Positions 41,644-50,494 of a stretch of DNA of 64,000 nucleotides are shown one piece after another. This DNA comes from Blastococcus litoris (GTDB lineage: Bacteria; Actinomycetota; Actinomycetes; Mycobacteriales; Geodermatophilaceae). Position numbers and translations under genes: made by a program. The notes under the pieces were generated by a model. The model had not been told where the DNA came from. It saw only the letters and a program-made list of their open reading frames with translations, and ran no database searches. Position 1 is the first letter of the stretch; the number at the start of each line of letters is the position of its first letter. The DNA is taken from assembly GCF_003075095.1 (NCBI RefSeq), contig NZ_QCZF01000003.1, forward strand, positions 248,001-312,000. Reading direction: 5' to 3'.

Positions 41644-42350
41644 GGGTTCTCGAGCGCGGTGGCGTCGCCGGGCCGGCGCGGCGGCCGGTGCTGCCCGGAG
41701 GCGTCGGTGATGGCACCGAAGTACGCCTGCGCCTTCTCCGGCCGCGGCATGACGAAGACGCCCCGCGCCTCGACGAGGACGGTGTCGGGGTCGTCGGCCA
41801 GGGCGATCGTGCCCGTGATGATCGACTTCCGGCCGGACTGCTCCGCGACCCCGGCGCGCATGACCAGCCCGGTCTCCAGCGGCAGCGGCCCCCGGTAGTC
41901 GAGCTCCAGGTGCGCGGTCATGCCCCAGAGGCCGGCGGCGGCCGCGGCCGAGCCCAGCAGCTGGTCCATGAACAGCGCGCTCATGCCGCCGTGCACGAAG
42001 CTCGGCGGACCCTCGTAGGCGATGCCCAGCGTCACCTCGGCGACCACGCCGTCACCGTCGCGCCGGACGGCGAGCGGCGGCGCCAGCGCGCTGCCGATCC
42101 CGGTGACCGGGTTGAACACCCGGCGGCCCTGCGCGACGTCGTCCAGGGCCGGCAGCTGGGACTTCGGCCGGCGGGCGACGGCGAGCCGCTCCGTCGCCTG
42201 GCGGACGAGGTCTGCCGCAGCGCGCACCTCGGCGGCGGCCACGGTCGTGGTCACCGAGATCTCGATCAGCTCGCGCAGCGCCGTCCCCAGGTCGGTCGCT
42301 GCCGCGAGCGGTTCGGCGTCGGGGATGGTCGCGCTGTCGTCGGTCGTCAC
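41640..42350 (-). CDS. PaaI-like hotdog thioesterase
   Basis: A 236-residue protein with a ~95-residue helical N-terminal extension and a C-terminal hotdog domain. The active-site segment is VHGGMSALFMDQLLGSAA (about residues 119-136), followed by TAHLELDYRGPLPL and a terminal strand VLVEARGVFV. These are standard features of PaaI/THEM4-type acyl-CoA thioesterases. It overlaps cysQ by 4 nt and starts 22 nt after the histidine kinase stop, so it belongs to the same co-directional run, although no metabolic link is evident. Confidence 0.82.
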   Translation of the reverse strand: MTTDDSATIPDAEPLAAATDLGTALRELIEISVTTTVAAAEVRAAADLVRQATERLAVARRPKSQLPALDDVAQGRRVFNPVTGIGSALAPPLAVRRDGDGVVAEVTLGIAYEGPPSFVHGGMSALFMDQLLGSAAAAAGLWGMTAHLELDYRGPLPLETGLVMRAGVAEQSGRKSIITGTIALADDPDTVLVEARGVFVMPRPEKAQAYFGAITDASGQHRPPRRPGDATALENP

Positions 42351-42371
42351 GCCCGGATCGTGGCAGGGTGC

Positions 42372-43907
42372 TCAGCCCGGGTGGTCGCCGCCCCCGACGC
42401 GCTCGTCGTGCGGGGCCCCCTCGGCCGCGATGTCCGCGGGGCCGGAGCGGGGGAGCCGGACGGTGAACGTGGCCCCCTGGCCCGGCGCGGTGGCGAGCTC
42501 GACCGAGCCCCCGTGGGCCGCCACGAGGGAGGAGACGATGGCCAGACCCAGGCCGGTCCCACCGGCCTCGGCGGTGGTGTCCTCCCCGCGGGTGCGCGAG
42601 GCCTCCGCCCGGTAGAAGCGCTCGAAGGCGCGCTCGGCGTCGGCCTCCGCCATGCCGGGGCCCCGGTCGGCGACCCGGAGCACCAGGACGTCGGGGTCGT
42701 CGGGTGCCTCGGCGACGGAGACCGTCACCGGCGCGTCCGGCGGTGTGTGGGTCAGCGCGTTGGTCACCAGGTTCCCGACCACCTGCCGCAGCCGGCTCTC
42801 GTCGCCCATGAGCACGGGGATCTCGGTCAGCGACCCGTCCACGTGCAGGCTGATGGGCCGGTCCGGCTGCACGGCCTTGGCGTCGTGGACGGCGTCGCCG
42901 GCCACCTCGGCCAGGTCGACGGGGGCGAAGCTCAGCGGGCGCTGCTGGTCGAGGCGGGCCAGCAGCAGCAGGTCCTCCACCAGCAGGCCCATGCGGGCGC
43001 CCTCGGCCTCGATCCGCTGCATGAGGCGGGTGACGTCGTCCTCGCTGCGGACGGCGCCCTGCCGGTAGAGCTCGGCGAAACCGCGGATGGAGGTCAGCGG
43101 CGTGCGCAGCTCGTGGCTGGCGTCGGCGACGAAGCGGCGCATGCGGTGCTCGGAGCCGCGGGCCGCCTCCTCCGAGGCCTGCTGCAGGCGGAATGCGGTC
43201 TCGATGCGGGCCAGCATGACGTTCAGCGCCGTCGACAGCCGGCCGACCTCGGTGCGCTCGTCGCCGGCCGGCACCCGCTGCGACAGGTCGCCGGCCGCGA
43301 TGGCCCGGGCGGTCCGCTCCACCTCGGTGAGCGGCCGCAGGCTGTTGCGGACCATGACGTAACCCGCCGCGCCGAGCAGCACCAGGATCGCCAGCCCGAC
43401 GAACAGCTCGATGCGGACCAGTCGCGAGATGGCCTTCTGGTCGCCCTCGAGGTCGGTGCCGACCACGAGCGTGTACCCGCCGGGGAGGTCGCCGGTCATG
43501 ACCCGCCACGCGGAGCCGTCCTCGGCGTAGACCGTGCGCGGCCGGTGGGCGAAGGCGCCGTCGGCGACCTTCCCCGGGTCGATCTGCGGGATGCCGTCGT
43601 CGTCCGGTGGGCCCTGCAGGTCCACCACGTCGTCGGAGGCCGGGGGCAGGCAGCCGAAGTAGGCCGCCCGGGGCCCGGCCTGGTAGTCCTCGTCGAGGCA
43701 CGCCTCGAAGACCTTCGGGTTGGTCTGGTTGACCGCGGCACGCAGGGCGGAGTCCTGCTGGTCGAGCAGGTAGTTGCGCAGCAGGGAGGTGGTGGCGAAG
43801 CCGGTCGCGAGGAGGGCGAGGCTGAGCAGCGCCACCATGAGCGCGACGAGGGTGACCCGCAGCGGGACCCTCGGGCCCCGCACGTCGGACGCGGGAGGAG
43901 GTGTCAT
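42372..43907 (-). CDS. Two-component sensor histidine kinase
   Basis: A 511-residue OmpR-partner kinase. It has TM1 at ~17-37, a ~130-residue extracytoplasmic sensor (39-165) with two Cys residues, TM2 at ~167-187 and a HAMP at 188-240. The phospho-acceptor is His265 in ADASHELRTP. The ATP domain has DRGPGM, FERFYRAE and GGTGLGLAIV. The ATG overlaps the response-regulator stop (ATGA). The domain order resembles actinobacterial MprB/TcrY/PrrB-type kinases. The signal is unknown. Confidence 0.93.
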   Translation of the reverse strand: MTPPPASDVRGPRVPLRVTLVALMVALLSLALLATGFATTSLLRNYLLDQQDSALRAAVNQTNPKVFEACLDEDYQAGPRAAYFGCLPPASDDVVDLQGPPDDDGIPQIDPGKVADGAFAHRPRTVYAEDGSAWRVMTGDLPGGYTLVVGTDLEGDQKAISRLVRIELFVGLAILVLLGAAGYVMVRNSLRPLTEVERTARAIAAGDLSQRVPAGDERTEVGRLSTALNVMLARIETAFRLQQASEEAARGSEHRMRRFVADASHELRTPLTSIRGFAELYRQGAVRSEDDVTRLMQRIEAEGARMGLLVEDLLLLARLDQQRPLSFAPVDLAEVAGDAVHDAKAVQPDRPISLHVDGSLTEIPVLMGDESRLRQVVGNLVTNALTHTPPDAPVTVSVAEAPDDPDVLVLRVADRGPGMAEADAERAFERFYRAEASRTRGEDTTAEAGGTGLGLAIVSSLVAAHGGSVELATAPGQGATFTVRLPRSGPADIAAEGAPHDERVGGGDHPG

Positions 43908-44668
43908 GCGCCCCGCGGCAGCCGCAGCGTGTACCCGACCCCCCGGATGGTGTGCAGCAGCCGCGGCTCCGTCGTGTCGATCTTGCGGCGCAGGTAGGAG
44001 ATGTAGGACTCGACGACGTTCGCCTCGCCGTTGAAGTCGTAGTTCCACACGTGGTCGAGGATCTGCGCCTTGGACAGCACCCGCCCGGCGTTGGCCATCA
44101 GGTACCGCAGCAGCTTGAACTCGGTGGGGGAGAGGCTGATCAGCGTGCCGGCCTTGATGACCTCGTGGCTCTCCTCGTCCAGCTCGATGTCGGCGAAGGT
44201 GAGCCGGGGCGCCTCGGCGGCCGCCTGCTGGGCTCCGGCGGTGCGGCGCAGCACGGCCCGGATGCGGGCGATGACCTCGTCGAGGCTGAACGGCTTGGTG
44301 ACGTAGTCGTCGCCGCCGAGGGTCAGCCCCGACACCTTGTCGTCCGCGCCGTCCCGGGCGGTCAGGAACAGCACCGGGGTGTGCCGGCCGGACTGGCGCA
44401 GCCGCCGGACGACGCCGAAGCCGTCGAGCCCCGGCATCATCACGTCGAGCACCAGCAGGTCCGGCCGGAAGGACTCCGCCAGCGCGAGCGCCTGCTGCCC
44501 GTCGGCCGCGGTGGCCACCTCGAACCCGGCGTAGCGCAGGCTGGCCGACAGCAGCTCGCGGATGTTGGGCTCGTCGTCCACGACGAGGAGGCGGGCCTCC
44601 GGGGTGCTGCGGTTGGTCGCGTTACCGGCCACGGGTCCTCCGGTCGGGCGAGCGGGTGCCGTCGTCAT
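43904..44668 (-). CDS. OmpR family response regulator
   Basis: A 254-residue regulator. The receiver has the acidic pocket DDEP (31-34), phospho-acceptor Asp75 in LLVLDVMMPG and the Lys in VTKPFS. The C-terminal winged helix runs from ~155 to 250 (LSPTEFKLLRYLMANAGRVLS; YISYLRRKI; RGVGYTLR). The ATG at 44668 gives a 24-residue polar N-terminal extension. It forms an overlapping operon with its kinase; the 67-nt upstream gap presumably holds the promoter. Confidence 0.94.
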   Translation of the reverse strand: MTTAPARPTGGPVAGNATNRSTPEARLLVVDDEPNIRELLSASLRYAGFEVATAADGQQALALAESFRPDLLVLDVMMPGLDGFGVVRRLRQSGRHTPVLFLTARDGADDKVSGLTLGGDDYVTKPFSLDEVIARIRAVLRRTAGAQQAAAEAPRLTFADIELDEESHEVIKAGTLISLSPTEFKLLRYLMANAGRVLSKAQILDHVWNYDFNGEANVVESYISYLRRKIDTTEPRLLHTIRGVGYTLRLPRGA

Positions 44669-44735
44669 GCCACCGAGGGTGGCTCCGCCTGCTGCGTTCG
44701 GTCTGGACGCTACCTGTGAACTCCCTGTGCCCGGG

Positions 44736-45521
44736 TCACCCCGCGGGCGACATGGCCCGGCCCCGGCGCCAGTACCCGATCGCGTGGTGCTGGGCGCGGC
44801 CCAGCCCCCACCGGCCGCGCAGGTCCGCGCGGATCGCGCGCACGGCCGCGGACTCCGCGCCGACCCAGGCGAAGACGTCGTCCCCCTCGGGGCGCTCCAG
44901 CGCCGCGACGGCGTCGGCGAGCAGCGTGCTCCCGCCGGGAGGGGTGCCACCCCGGTGCAGCCACCGCACGGCGATGCCCGGCGGCCCGTCCAGCGGCTGC
45001 TCCTCTGCGGGGCCGGCCACCTCGAGGAGGGCGACGCCCGTCGCCGACGGGGGAGCGGCGGCGAGCAGCCGGCTGATCGCGGGCAGCGCCGTCTCGTCGC
45101 CGGCGAGGAGCAGCCAGCCGGCGGGGCGCTCGGCCAGCGAGGCGGCACCGGCCACGGCGAGCAGCGCGCCCGGGCGGGCGGCGGCCGCCCACGTCGCCGC
45201 GGGCCCATCGCCGTGCAGCACGAAGTCGATCTCGACGACGCCCGCCGACGGGTCCTGACGGCGGGCGGTGTAGCTGCGCAGCGCCACCCCGTGGCTGCCC
45301 TCGGGCCACACGATCCGGCCGTCCCGCTGGATGCGCGGCCACCGGGGCGCCGGGTCGTCCACCCGCGGCACCAGCAGGTTGACGGTCGGGCCGGCGGCGG
45401 CGACGGCGTCCGGCGTGCCGGAGAGGGTCACCCGCCGGACCGAGGGCGTCACGTCCGACACCGAGACGACGGTCAGGACGTCGACGTCGCGGAGCCCGTC
45501 GAGGGCGAGGGGGGTGGACAC
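44736..45521 (-). CDS. Siderophore-interacting protein (FAD-linked ferric reductase family)
   Basis: A 261-residue protein of the SIP family. The FAD-binding motif RSYTARR is at 82-88, a segment VDFVLHGDGPAATWA-like (~97-111, here EIDFVLHGDGPAA) follows, and the NAD(P)-binding half has LLLAGDETALPAI and a final GRAQHHAIGYWRRG. Such proteins reduce ferric siderophores to release iron. The GTG start at 45521 gives a normal length. No siderophore transport genes are adjacent. Confidence 0.88.
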   Translation of the reverse strand: MSTPLALDGLRDVDVLTVVSVSDVTPSVRRVTLSGTPDAVAAAGPTVNLLVPRVDDPAPRWPRIQRDGRIVWPEGSHGVALRSYTARRQDPSAGVVEIDFVLHGDGPAATWAAAARPGALLAVAGAASLAERPAGWLLLAGDETALPAISRLLAAAPPSATGVALLEVAGPAEEQPLDGPPGIAVRWLHRGGTPPGGSTLLADAVAALERPEGDDVFAWVGAESAAVRAIRADLRGRWGLGRAQHHAIGYWRRGRAMSPAG

Positions 45522-45540
45522 GGCACACCAGCGTAAACGG

Positions 45541-45584
45541 GCCGACCCGGCCGACTCCGGGGGAATGGAGTCGACCGGGCCGGC
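45541..45584. terminator. Long hairpin upstream of the SIP gene
   Basis: GCCGACCCGGCCGACTCC (45541-45558) pairs with 45567-45584 with two imperfect positions and an 8-nt loop. It lies 20 nt upstream of the siderophore-interacting gene start, so it could be a leader structure rather than a terminator. The rest of the gap to 45821 shows no supported gene or known RNA motif. Confidence 0.45.
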
Positions 45585-45821
45585 GATCGAGGACGGTCCC
45601 GTCGATCACGCTGGGTAGCGAGAACGTCCGCTGGACCAGCGCGGACGTCGATCGGGTGTCCGTCGCAGTCGACGCTACGTGACCGAACCGGCCTTGCCAT
45701 GGCCCCTAGGGGTGAGGTCGCGTCCCGAACGGGTGATCGTGCGCCCGCCACGGCGATGTGTGTGCGGCGGCGGCTGGGGGCAGGGCAGGGACAGCACGGT
45801 CCGGAGGCGAGAGGAGCGGTC

Positions 45822-46031
45822 ATGGCCGACGACCTGACGAAGGGTGATCACGTCACCTGGAACAGCCACGGGAACACCGTGGAGGGCACCGTCGAACGGA
45901 AGATCACGAAGGAGACCGAGGCGTCCGGCCGGAAGGTCAAGGCCAGCAAGGACGAGCCGCAGTACGAGGTCCGGAGCGACAAGACGGGCAGGACGGCGGT
46001 GCACAAGCCCGGCGCCCTGCACGAGGACTGA
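45822..46031 (+). CDS. DUF2945 (HVA1/TUDOR-like) small protein
   Basis: A 69-residue protein beginning MADDLTKGDHVTWNSHGNTV, with a Lys/Glu-rich centre (RKITKETEASGRKVKASKDE) and ending GRTAVHKPGALHED. GDxVxWxSxGGxxxGxV...H..GAL is the signature of DUF2945, a small SH3/TUDOR-like barrel of unknown role, often found with stress genes. The ATG at 45822 follows GAGAGGAGC. The DUF2795 gene is 45 nt downstream and probably in the same unit. Confidence 0.85.
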   Translation: MADDLTKGDHVTWNSHGNTVEGTVERKITKETEASGRKVKASKDEPQYEVRSDKTGRTAVHKPGALHED

Positions 46032-46076
46032 ACGACCGGCCCGGTGTCGTCCGGGCCCGACACCTGAGGAGACACC

Positions 46077-46541
46077 GTGACCGAGTCCGGAGAGCAGTTC
46101 GCCGGAGTGTCCGCGCGCAGCACCAAGCACAACCCTCGGGTCGACGAGGAACTGGAGCACGAGATCCAGGGGATGCTCAAGGCGGAGCACGCCACGCGTT
46201 CCGAGGAGTGGCGCGAGGCCGAGCCGGTCGCTGAGGGCGACCCGGACCTCACCGCCGACCCGGCCGGCACCCTCGTCGGCGGTGTCCCGGAGGGCATGAC
46301 CGAGGACGCCGTCGTCGCCCGCGCCGAGCTCGCCCGATGGCTGGACCGCGCGGACTTCCCGTCGACCGGCTCCGAGCTGGTGGAGGCGGCGCGCGACCAC
46401 CGCGCGCCCGACGCGGTCGCCGCCGAGCTCGCGAAGCTCCCGGAGGGCGAGACCTACGAGCGCATCGGCGACGTCGTCCGCGCGCTCGGGTACCCGACGG
46501 AGACCGGGCACGGGCCCGGTGCCGAGGAGGGCCGGGCCTAG
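46077..46541 (+). CDS. DUF2795 domain protein
   Basis: A 154-residue acidic protein. The C-terminal ~65 residues (ARWLDRADFPSTGSELVEAA ... LAKLPEGETYERIGDVVRAL) are a DUF2795 module, a short helical fold found in actinobacterial small proteins. The N-terminal half (SARSTKHNPRVDEELEHE) matches sequences often attached to it. Function unknown. The GTG at 46077 follows GAGGAGACACC. It is tail-to-tail with the repeat protein, the ends overlapping by 4 nt. Confidence 0.8.
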   Translation: MTESGEQFAGVSARSTKHNPRVDEELEHEIQGMLKAEHATRSEEWREAEPVAEGDPDLTADPAGTLVGGVPEGMTEDAVVARAELARWLDRADFPSTGSELVEAARDHRAPDAVAAELAKLPEGETYERIGDVVRALGYPTETGHGPGAEEGRA

Positions 46542-47305
46542 TCGGCCGCGGCTTCCCGGGCCTCGTCCTGCGCGATCTCCTCCGCACCCCGGCGGCGGAA
46601 CAGGCGGGAGCCCGGGAAGCCCTTCACGATCTGCCGCATGTCCTGGACGGTGTCGACCAGGTCGTGCACGTCGGTGCCGACGGTCCCCAGGGTCTCCAGC
46701 ACGGGCAGGATGTCCTCGTCGAGGTGGGTCACCAGCTGCGGCAGGCGGTCGATGAGGGTGATCAACGCGTCGACCTCGGAGGGGTCGAAGGAGTCCGCGA
46801 GGCGACGCAGGGACGGCGCCAGCGCCGTGAGCACCGGCTCGTAGTCGGTCACGAGGGGCACGAGCCGGCCGACCAGCCCGTCGGTCCGGTCGACGATGGC
46901 GTCCGCGCGGGACGTGGTGCCGCCCACCCGCTCGATGGCGTCGTCGGCCTTCTGCTGCGTCCGGCCGACGGCCTCGATGGCGTCGTCGGCCTTCTGCTGC
47001 GTGCGCCCCACGCCCTCGATGGCGCCGTCGGCCTTCGCCCGGATGCGCTCGACGCCGTCGATCGCCTCGTCGGCGCGCGCCCGGGTGGCCTCCAGCCGGG
47101 TGATCGCCCCGTCCGCGCGGTCGACGATCCCGTCGACGCGGTCGAGCAGGGTCGCCACCCTGCCCAGCAGTTCCTCCATGCGACCGACGGCCGCCCCCAC
47201 CCGCGGGACGAGGTCGAGCGCGTCGGCGAGCCCGTCGCGGACCCCGCCCACGGCGTTCAGGAGGTCGGAGGGACCGGGCACCGACGGCAGTCTCACCGGA
47301 CCCAC
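46538..47305 (-). CDS. Helical repeat protein, 255 aa
   Basis: A long alpha-helical, coiled-coil-like protein. Residues ~40-140 contain tandem 14-residue units of the form AI-E-x-VGRTQQKADD, repeated nearly identically twice and then with divergence. The later part has VTDYEPVLTALAPSLRRLAD and FPGSRLFRRRG. No signal peptide is obvious. It resembles apolipoprotein/phasin-like or methyl-accepting-like helices only in a general way, so no function is assigned. It is divergent from the LCP-like gene across a 160-nt promoter gap. Confidence 0.7.
   Translation of the reverse strand: MGPVRLPSVPGPSDLLNAVGGVRDGLADALDLVPRVGAAVGRMEELLGRVATLLDRVDGIVDRADGAITRLEATRARADEAIDGVERIRAKADGAIEGVGRTQQKADDAIEAVGRTQQKADDAIERVGGTTSRADAIVDRTDGLVGRLVPLVTDYEPVLTALAPSLRRLADSFDPSEVDALITLIDRLPQLVTHLDEDILPVLETLGTVGTDVHDLVDTVQDMRQIVKGFPGSRLFRRRGAEEIAQDEAREAAAD
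46931..47056. repeat. Three tandem 42-bp units inside the helical repeat gene
   Basis: CTCGATGGCGTCGTCGGCCT starts at 46931 and is repeated at 46973; a diverged copy begins at 47015, exactly 42 bp apart each time. The first two share a 30-bp identical stretch. The unit equals 14 codons. It probably arose by recent duplication and is a likely site of copy-number change. Confidence 0.8.
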
Positions 47306-47465
47306 GCTACGCAGGGAACCGGTGGCCCACTATCCGGTTGAGGACCTCCTCGCCCGTCCGGGGGTCTCCGGTGCCGCGCGTCCGGCGGTCTCCCCGCCTC
47401 CCTCCCCGTATCGTCGGTGGGAAGGCCGCACGGCGGCATGACGGGGCAGGGACGACGACGAGAAG

Positions 47466-49409
47466 GTGTCGACTCCGGTGGGGGACAGGCCGACGTGGGA
47501 CGAGGGGCGCTCCGGTGTCCCCCGGAACACCTCCGGCCGCAGCCGCCGTGGCCGGGACGGCGAGCAGGCCGGCGCCGAGGCCCTGACCGTCGAGCAGCTG
47601 CTGGCCCGCCAGGACACCGGCGTCGGCCGCCGCCGCGCCGCCCGGCGCGTCGAGGAGCCGGTCCTCCGCGCGCCCGAGGAATCGCCGCCCGCCGTCCGCG
47701 CGGGCCTGCCGCCCGTCCCCGGTGCCTCCGCACCCCCGGCCCGCCAGGGCGGCCTCCCACCGGTCCCCGGTGCCGCCCGCCCCGCGGGCCAGCCGCCGCT
47801 GCCGCCGGTCCCGGCCGGCCCGCGACCGCAGGTCGACTGGCACCCCGACAGCCGGCCCGTCCGCCGCAGCGGCCCCGTCCCGCCGCTGCCCGGCCGGTTC
47901 CCCCCGCCCGAGCCGTCGGACCGGCCCCGTGCGGCGCGTCCGGCGCGGCCGCCGCGCCCCCCGGCGAGCCCCGGTCGGCGGCGGCTCACCCGCGCGCTGG
48001 TGGCGCTGGCCGCCGTCCTCGGCGTGGTCGTCCTCTACCACCTGGGCCTCTACTTCTACGTCGACCAGAAGATCGACCGGGTCGACGCCCTCGCGGTGGA
48101 CGGCCCGGAGATCCTCGCGCCGCAGCTGCAGGCAGGTGACGAGACCTACCTCGTCGTCGGCAGCGGCGTGCCGGGCCAGACCGGGACGGCGTCGGTCGCG
48201 GCACTCCTCGCGTCGGTCTCCTCGGAGGGCGACCGCGCGGTCCTCGTGAGCTTCCCGCCGACCGCGCTCGTCGACACCCCGGCGTGCCGGACCCCTGACG
48301 GCGACCTCCGCAGCCCCGCCACGGAGGCGTTCGCGAGCTCGCTGCTCGAGGGAGGGCCCAGCTGCATGGTCCGGGCGGTCCAGCAGCTCTCCGGCCTGCG
48401 CGTCGACCACTACCTCGGCGTCGACCTCGCGGACCTCCCCGGCATGGTCGACGCCCTCGGCGGCGTGCCGGTCTGCGTCGTCCCGTCGCAGGCGACGGCG
48501 GCCGCGGCGACGCCGCTACCGGCCGGCTACTCGGAGGTCTCGGGCGAGGACGCGGCCGGTTACCTGGCGCCGGGCGACAGCGGCGCCGACGTCACCGGGA
48601 CGGCGGTCGCGGAGCGTGCCCAGCGGCTGCTCACCTCGACGCTGCGCGCGGCGATGTCCACCGGCACCCTGGTCGACCCGCTGAGCCTCAACCGCTTCCT
48701 CAACCGCGCGGCCGAGGCGCTCACCGTCGACGAGCAGACGACGCTGGGGGATCTCCGGGGGCTGGCCGGGAGCCTGGGCGATCTGTCCGGCGACGCCGTG
48801 CAGCGGGCCAGCCTGCCGGTCGCCCAGGTGGGGTACGTGCCCGCCGGCACCGACCAGGCGTACGTGCTCCTCGACGGCAAGGGCACCCGGTCGCTGTTCG
48901 ACGCCGTGATCGAGGGCACGTCGGTGCCCGAGGAGTTCCTGATCGGGCCCGAGGACGCGGCGGCGGCCGAGGAGCCGCCGGCCGGGGAGGTGCCGCCGGC
49001 GTCGGAGGCGGCCCCGCCCGCGGACGACGCGCTGACGGTGCCGCCGGCGTCGGTCGCCGTCGACGTGCTCAACGGGACGGCGACGACGGGGCTGGCGGCC
49101 ACGGTGGCCGACCTGATGCGCGGCCAGGGCTTCGTCGTCGGCGCGGTGGGCAACGAGCCGGGCACGGTGAGCGAGACCGTCGTCCGCTACGGCCCCGGCG
49201 TCCTGGAGCAGGCGCGCACCGTTGCGGCCTCGGTGCCCGGAGCGGTGCTGCAGCCCAGCGACTCGATCGGCGACGCCGTCCAGCTGGTGATCGGCCCGGG
49301 CTACTCCTCCGTCGTGCCGGTGACCGTCGGCGCGGCCCCCGAGGCGCCGGCCGCCGACACGACGCCCACCCCGGCGGCCGCGCCGGAGCAGACCCCCGTC
49401 AGCTGCTGA
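47466..49409 (+). CDS. LCP-like / LytR_C cell-envelope protein, degenerate
   Basis: A 647-residue protein. It has a ~170-residue Pro/Arg-rich cytoplasmic N-terminus, one membrane helix (~174-199), an LCP-like extracytoplasmic domain (~205-490), an acidic Pro/Ala linker, and a C-terminal LytR_C domain (~530-625: VAVDVLNGTATTGLAATVAD). LCP enzymes attach wall polymers to peptidoglycan. Here the usual GSDxR catalytic loop reads VVGSGVPGQTG, lacking the Asp and Arg, so enzymatic activity is doubtful. GTG start at 47466, divergent from the repeat protein. Confidence 0.78.
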   Translation: MSTPVGDRPTWDEGRSGVPRNTSGRSRRGRDGEQAGAEALTVEQLLARQDTGVGRRRAARRVEEPVLRAPEESPPAVRAGLPPVPGASAPPARQGGLPPVPGAARPAGQPPLPPVPAGPRPQVDWHPDSRPVRRSGPVPPLPGRFPPPEPSDRPRAARPARPPRPPASPGRRRLTRALVALAAVLGVVVLYHLGLYFYVDQKIDRVDALAVDGPEILAPQLQAGDETYLVVGSGVPGQTGTASVAALLASVSSEGDRAVLVSFPPTALVDTPACRTPDGDLRSPATEAFASSLLEGGPSCMVRAVQQLSGLRVDHYLGVDLADLPGMVDALGGVPVCVVPSQATAAAATPLPAGYSEVSGEDAAGYLAPGDSGADVTGTAVAERAQRLLTSTLRAAMSTGTLVDPLSLNRFLNRAAEALTVDEQTTLGDLRGLAGSLGDLSGDAVQRASLPVAQVGYVPAGTDQAYVLLDGKGTRSLFDAVIEGTSVPEEFLIGPEDAAAAEEPPAGEVPPASEAAPPADDALTVPPASVAVDVLNGTATTGLAATVADLMRGQGFVVGAVGNEPGTVSETVVRYGPGVLEQARTVAASVPGAVLQPSDSIGDAVQLVIGPGYSSVVPVTVGAAPEAPAADTTPTPAAAPEQTPVSC

Positions 49410-49465
49410 GCCCGCTGTTCACCCGGCGGTCGCCTCTCCGCCACGGGACCGGGTAGGAGCGGGGC

Positions 49466-49711
49466 ATGTCGATGATGCCGCCGCCGTTCAGCACCGACGA
49501 TCCCGACGAGAGCGGGATCCCGGCCGCCGACCCGGGGCGGGGCGCCCCCGGGACCGCCCCGGGGTTCGGCGTCGAGGGGGAGGAGCCCGACGTGGCGGCC
49601 GAGGACGATCTCGGGGACGACGAAGGGCGGCCCGCCCGAGGCGAACCGCCCTTCCGCACCCCCGACCCCGATCGGGTCGGGCCCGATCAGCCGAAGCGGC
49701 CGGAGATGTAG
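49466..49711 (+). CDS. Small acidic Pro-rich hypothetical protein, 81 aa
   Basis: Begins [17 protein letters not shown] and remains rich in Pro, Gly, Asp and Glu with no hydrophobic segment, so it is likely disordered. The final 25 nt overlap the pstB end antisense. GGAGCGGGGC precedes the ATG. No family recognised. It follows the LCP-like gene by 56 nt and may be co-transcribed. Confidence 0.5.
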   Translation: MSMMPPPFSTDDPDESGIPAADPGRGAPGTAPGFGVEGEEPDVAAEDDLGDDEGRPARGEPPFRTPDPDRVGPDQPKRPEM

Positions 49712-50466
49712 TCCTCCGTCGCCTTCTCGTCGGGGTTGCTGAAGATCTTCTCGGTCGGGTTGAACTCGATCAGCCGGCCGGGCTGCCCCACGCCGTTGAG
49801 GTTGAAGAACCCGGTGGACTCGCTCACCCGCGCCGCCTGCTGCATGTTGTGCGTGACGATGACGATGGTGAAGCGCTCCTTGAGCTCGGTCATCAGGTCC
49901 TCGATGGCCAGCGTGGAGATCGGGTCCAGCGCCGAGCACGGCTCGTCCATCAGCAGGACGTCGGGCTCGACCGCGATGGCGCGGGCGATGCACAGCCGCT
50001 GCTGCTGGCCGCCGGAGAGTCCCGAGCCCGGGCGGTCGAGGCGGTCCTTGACCTCGTTCCAGAGGTTGGCGCCGCGCAGCGACTTCTCGACCAGGTCGTC
50101 GGTGTCGGACTTCTTCATCCGCTTGTTGTTCAGCCGGTTGCCGGCGATGACGTTGTCGTAGATCGACATGGTCGGGAACGGGTTGGGCCGCTGGAAGACC
50201 ATGCCGATCTGCCGGCGCACGTTCACCGGGTCGACGTCGGAGCCGTAGAGGTCCTGGCCGTCCATGACGACCTTTCCCTCGACGCGGGCGCCGGGCAGCA
50301 CCTCGTGCATCCGGTTGAGCGACCGGAGGAACGTCGACTTCCCGCAGCCCGAGGGGCCGATCAGCGCGGTGATGCTGCGCGGCTCGATGGAGACGTTGAC
50401 GCCCTCCACGGCCAGGAAGTTGCCGTAGTAGATGTTGAGGTCGGAGACCTCGATGCGCTTGGCCAC
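49687..50466 (-). CDS. pstB: Phosphate ABC transporter ATPase
   Basis: A 259-residue PstB. Walker [10 protein letters not shown] is at ~37-45, the PstB-typical [17 protein letters not shown] at ~89-105, signature [14 protein letters not shown], Walker [13 protein letters not shown], and H-loop [12 protein letters not shown]. Drives high-affinity phosphate import with PstC and PstA. Last gene of pstSCAB; a 28-nt gap separates it from pstA. A PhoU gene is not adjacent. Confidence 0.96.
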   Translation of the reverse strand: MAKRIEVSDLNIYYGNFLAVEGVNVSIEPRSITALIGPSGCGKSTFLRSLNRMHEVLPGARVEGKVVMDGQDLYGSDVDPVNVRRQIGMVFQRPNPFPTMSIYDNVIAGNRLNNKRMKKSDTDDLVEKSLRGANLWNEVKDRLDRPGSGLSGGQQQRLCIARAIAVEPDVLLMDEPCSALDPISTLAIEDLMTELKERFTIVIVTHNMQQAARVSESTGFFNLNGVGQPGRLIEFNPTEKIFSNPDEKATEDYISGRFG

Positions 50467-50494
50467 GTGCGTGTCCTCCTGGTCGGTCGGTCGG

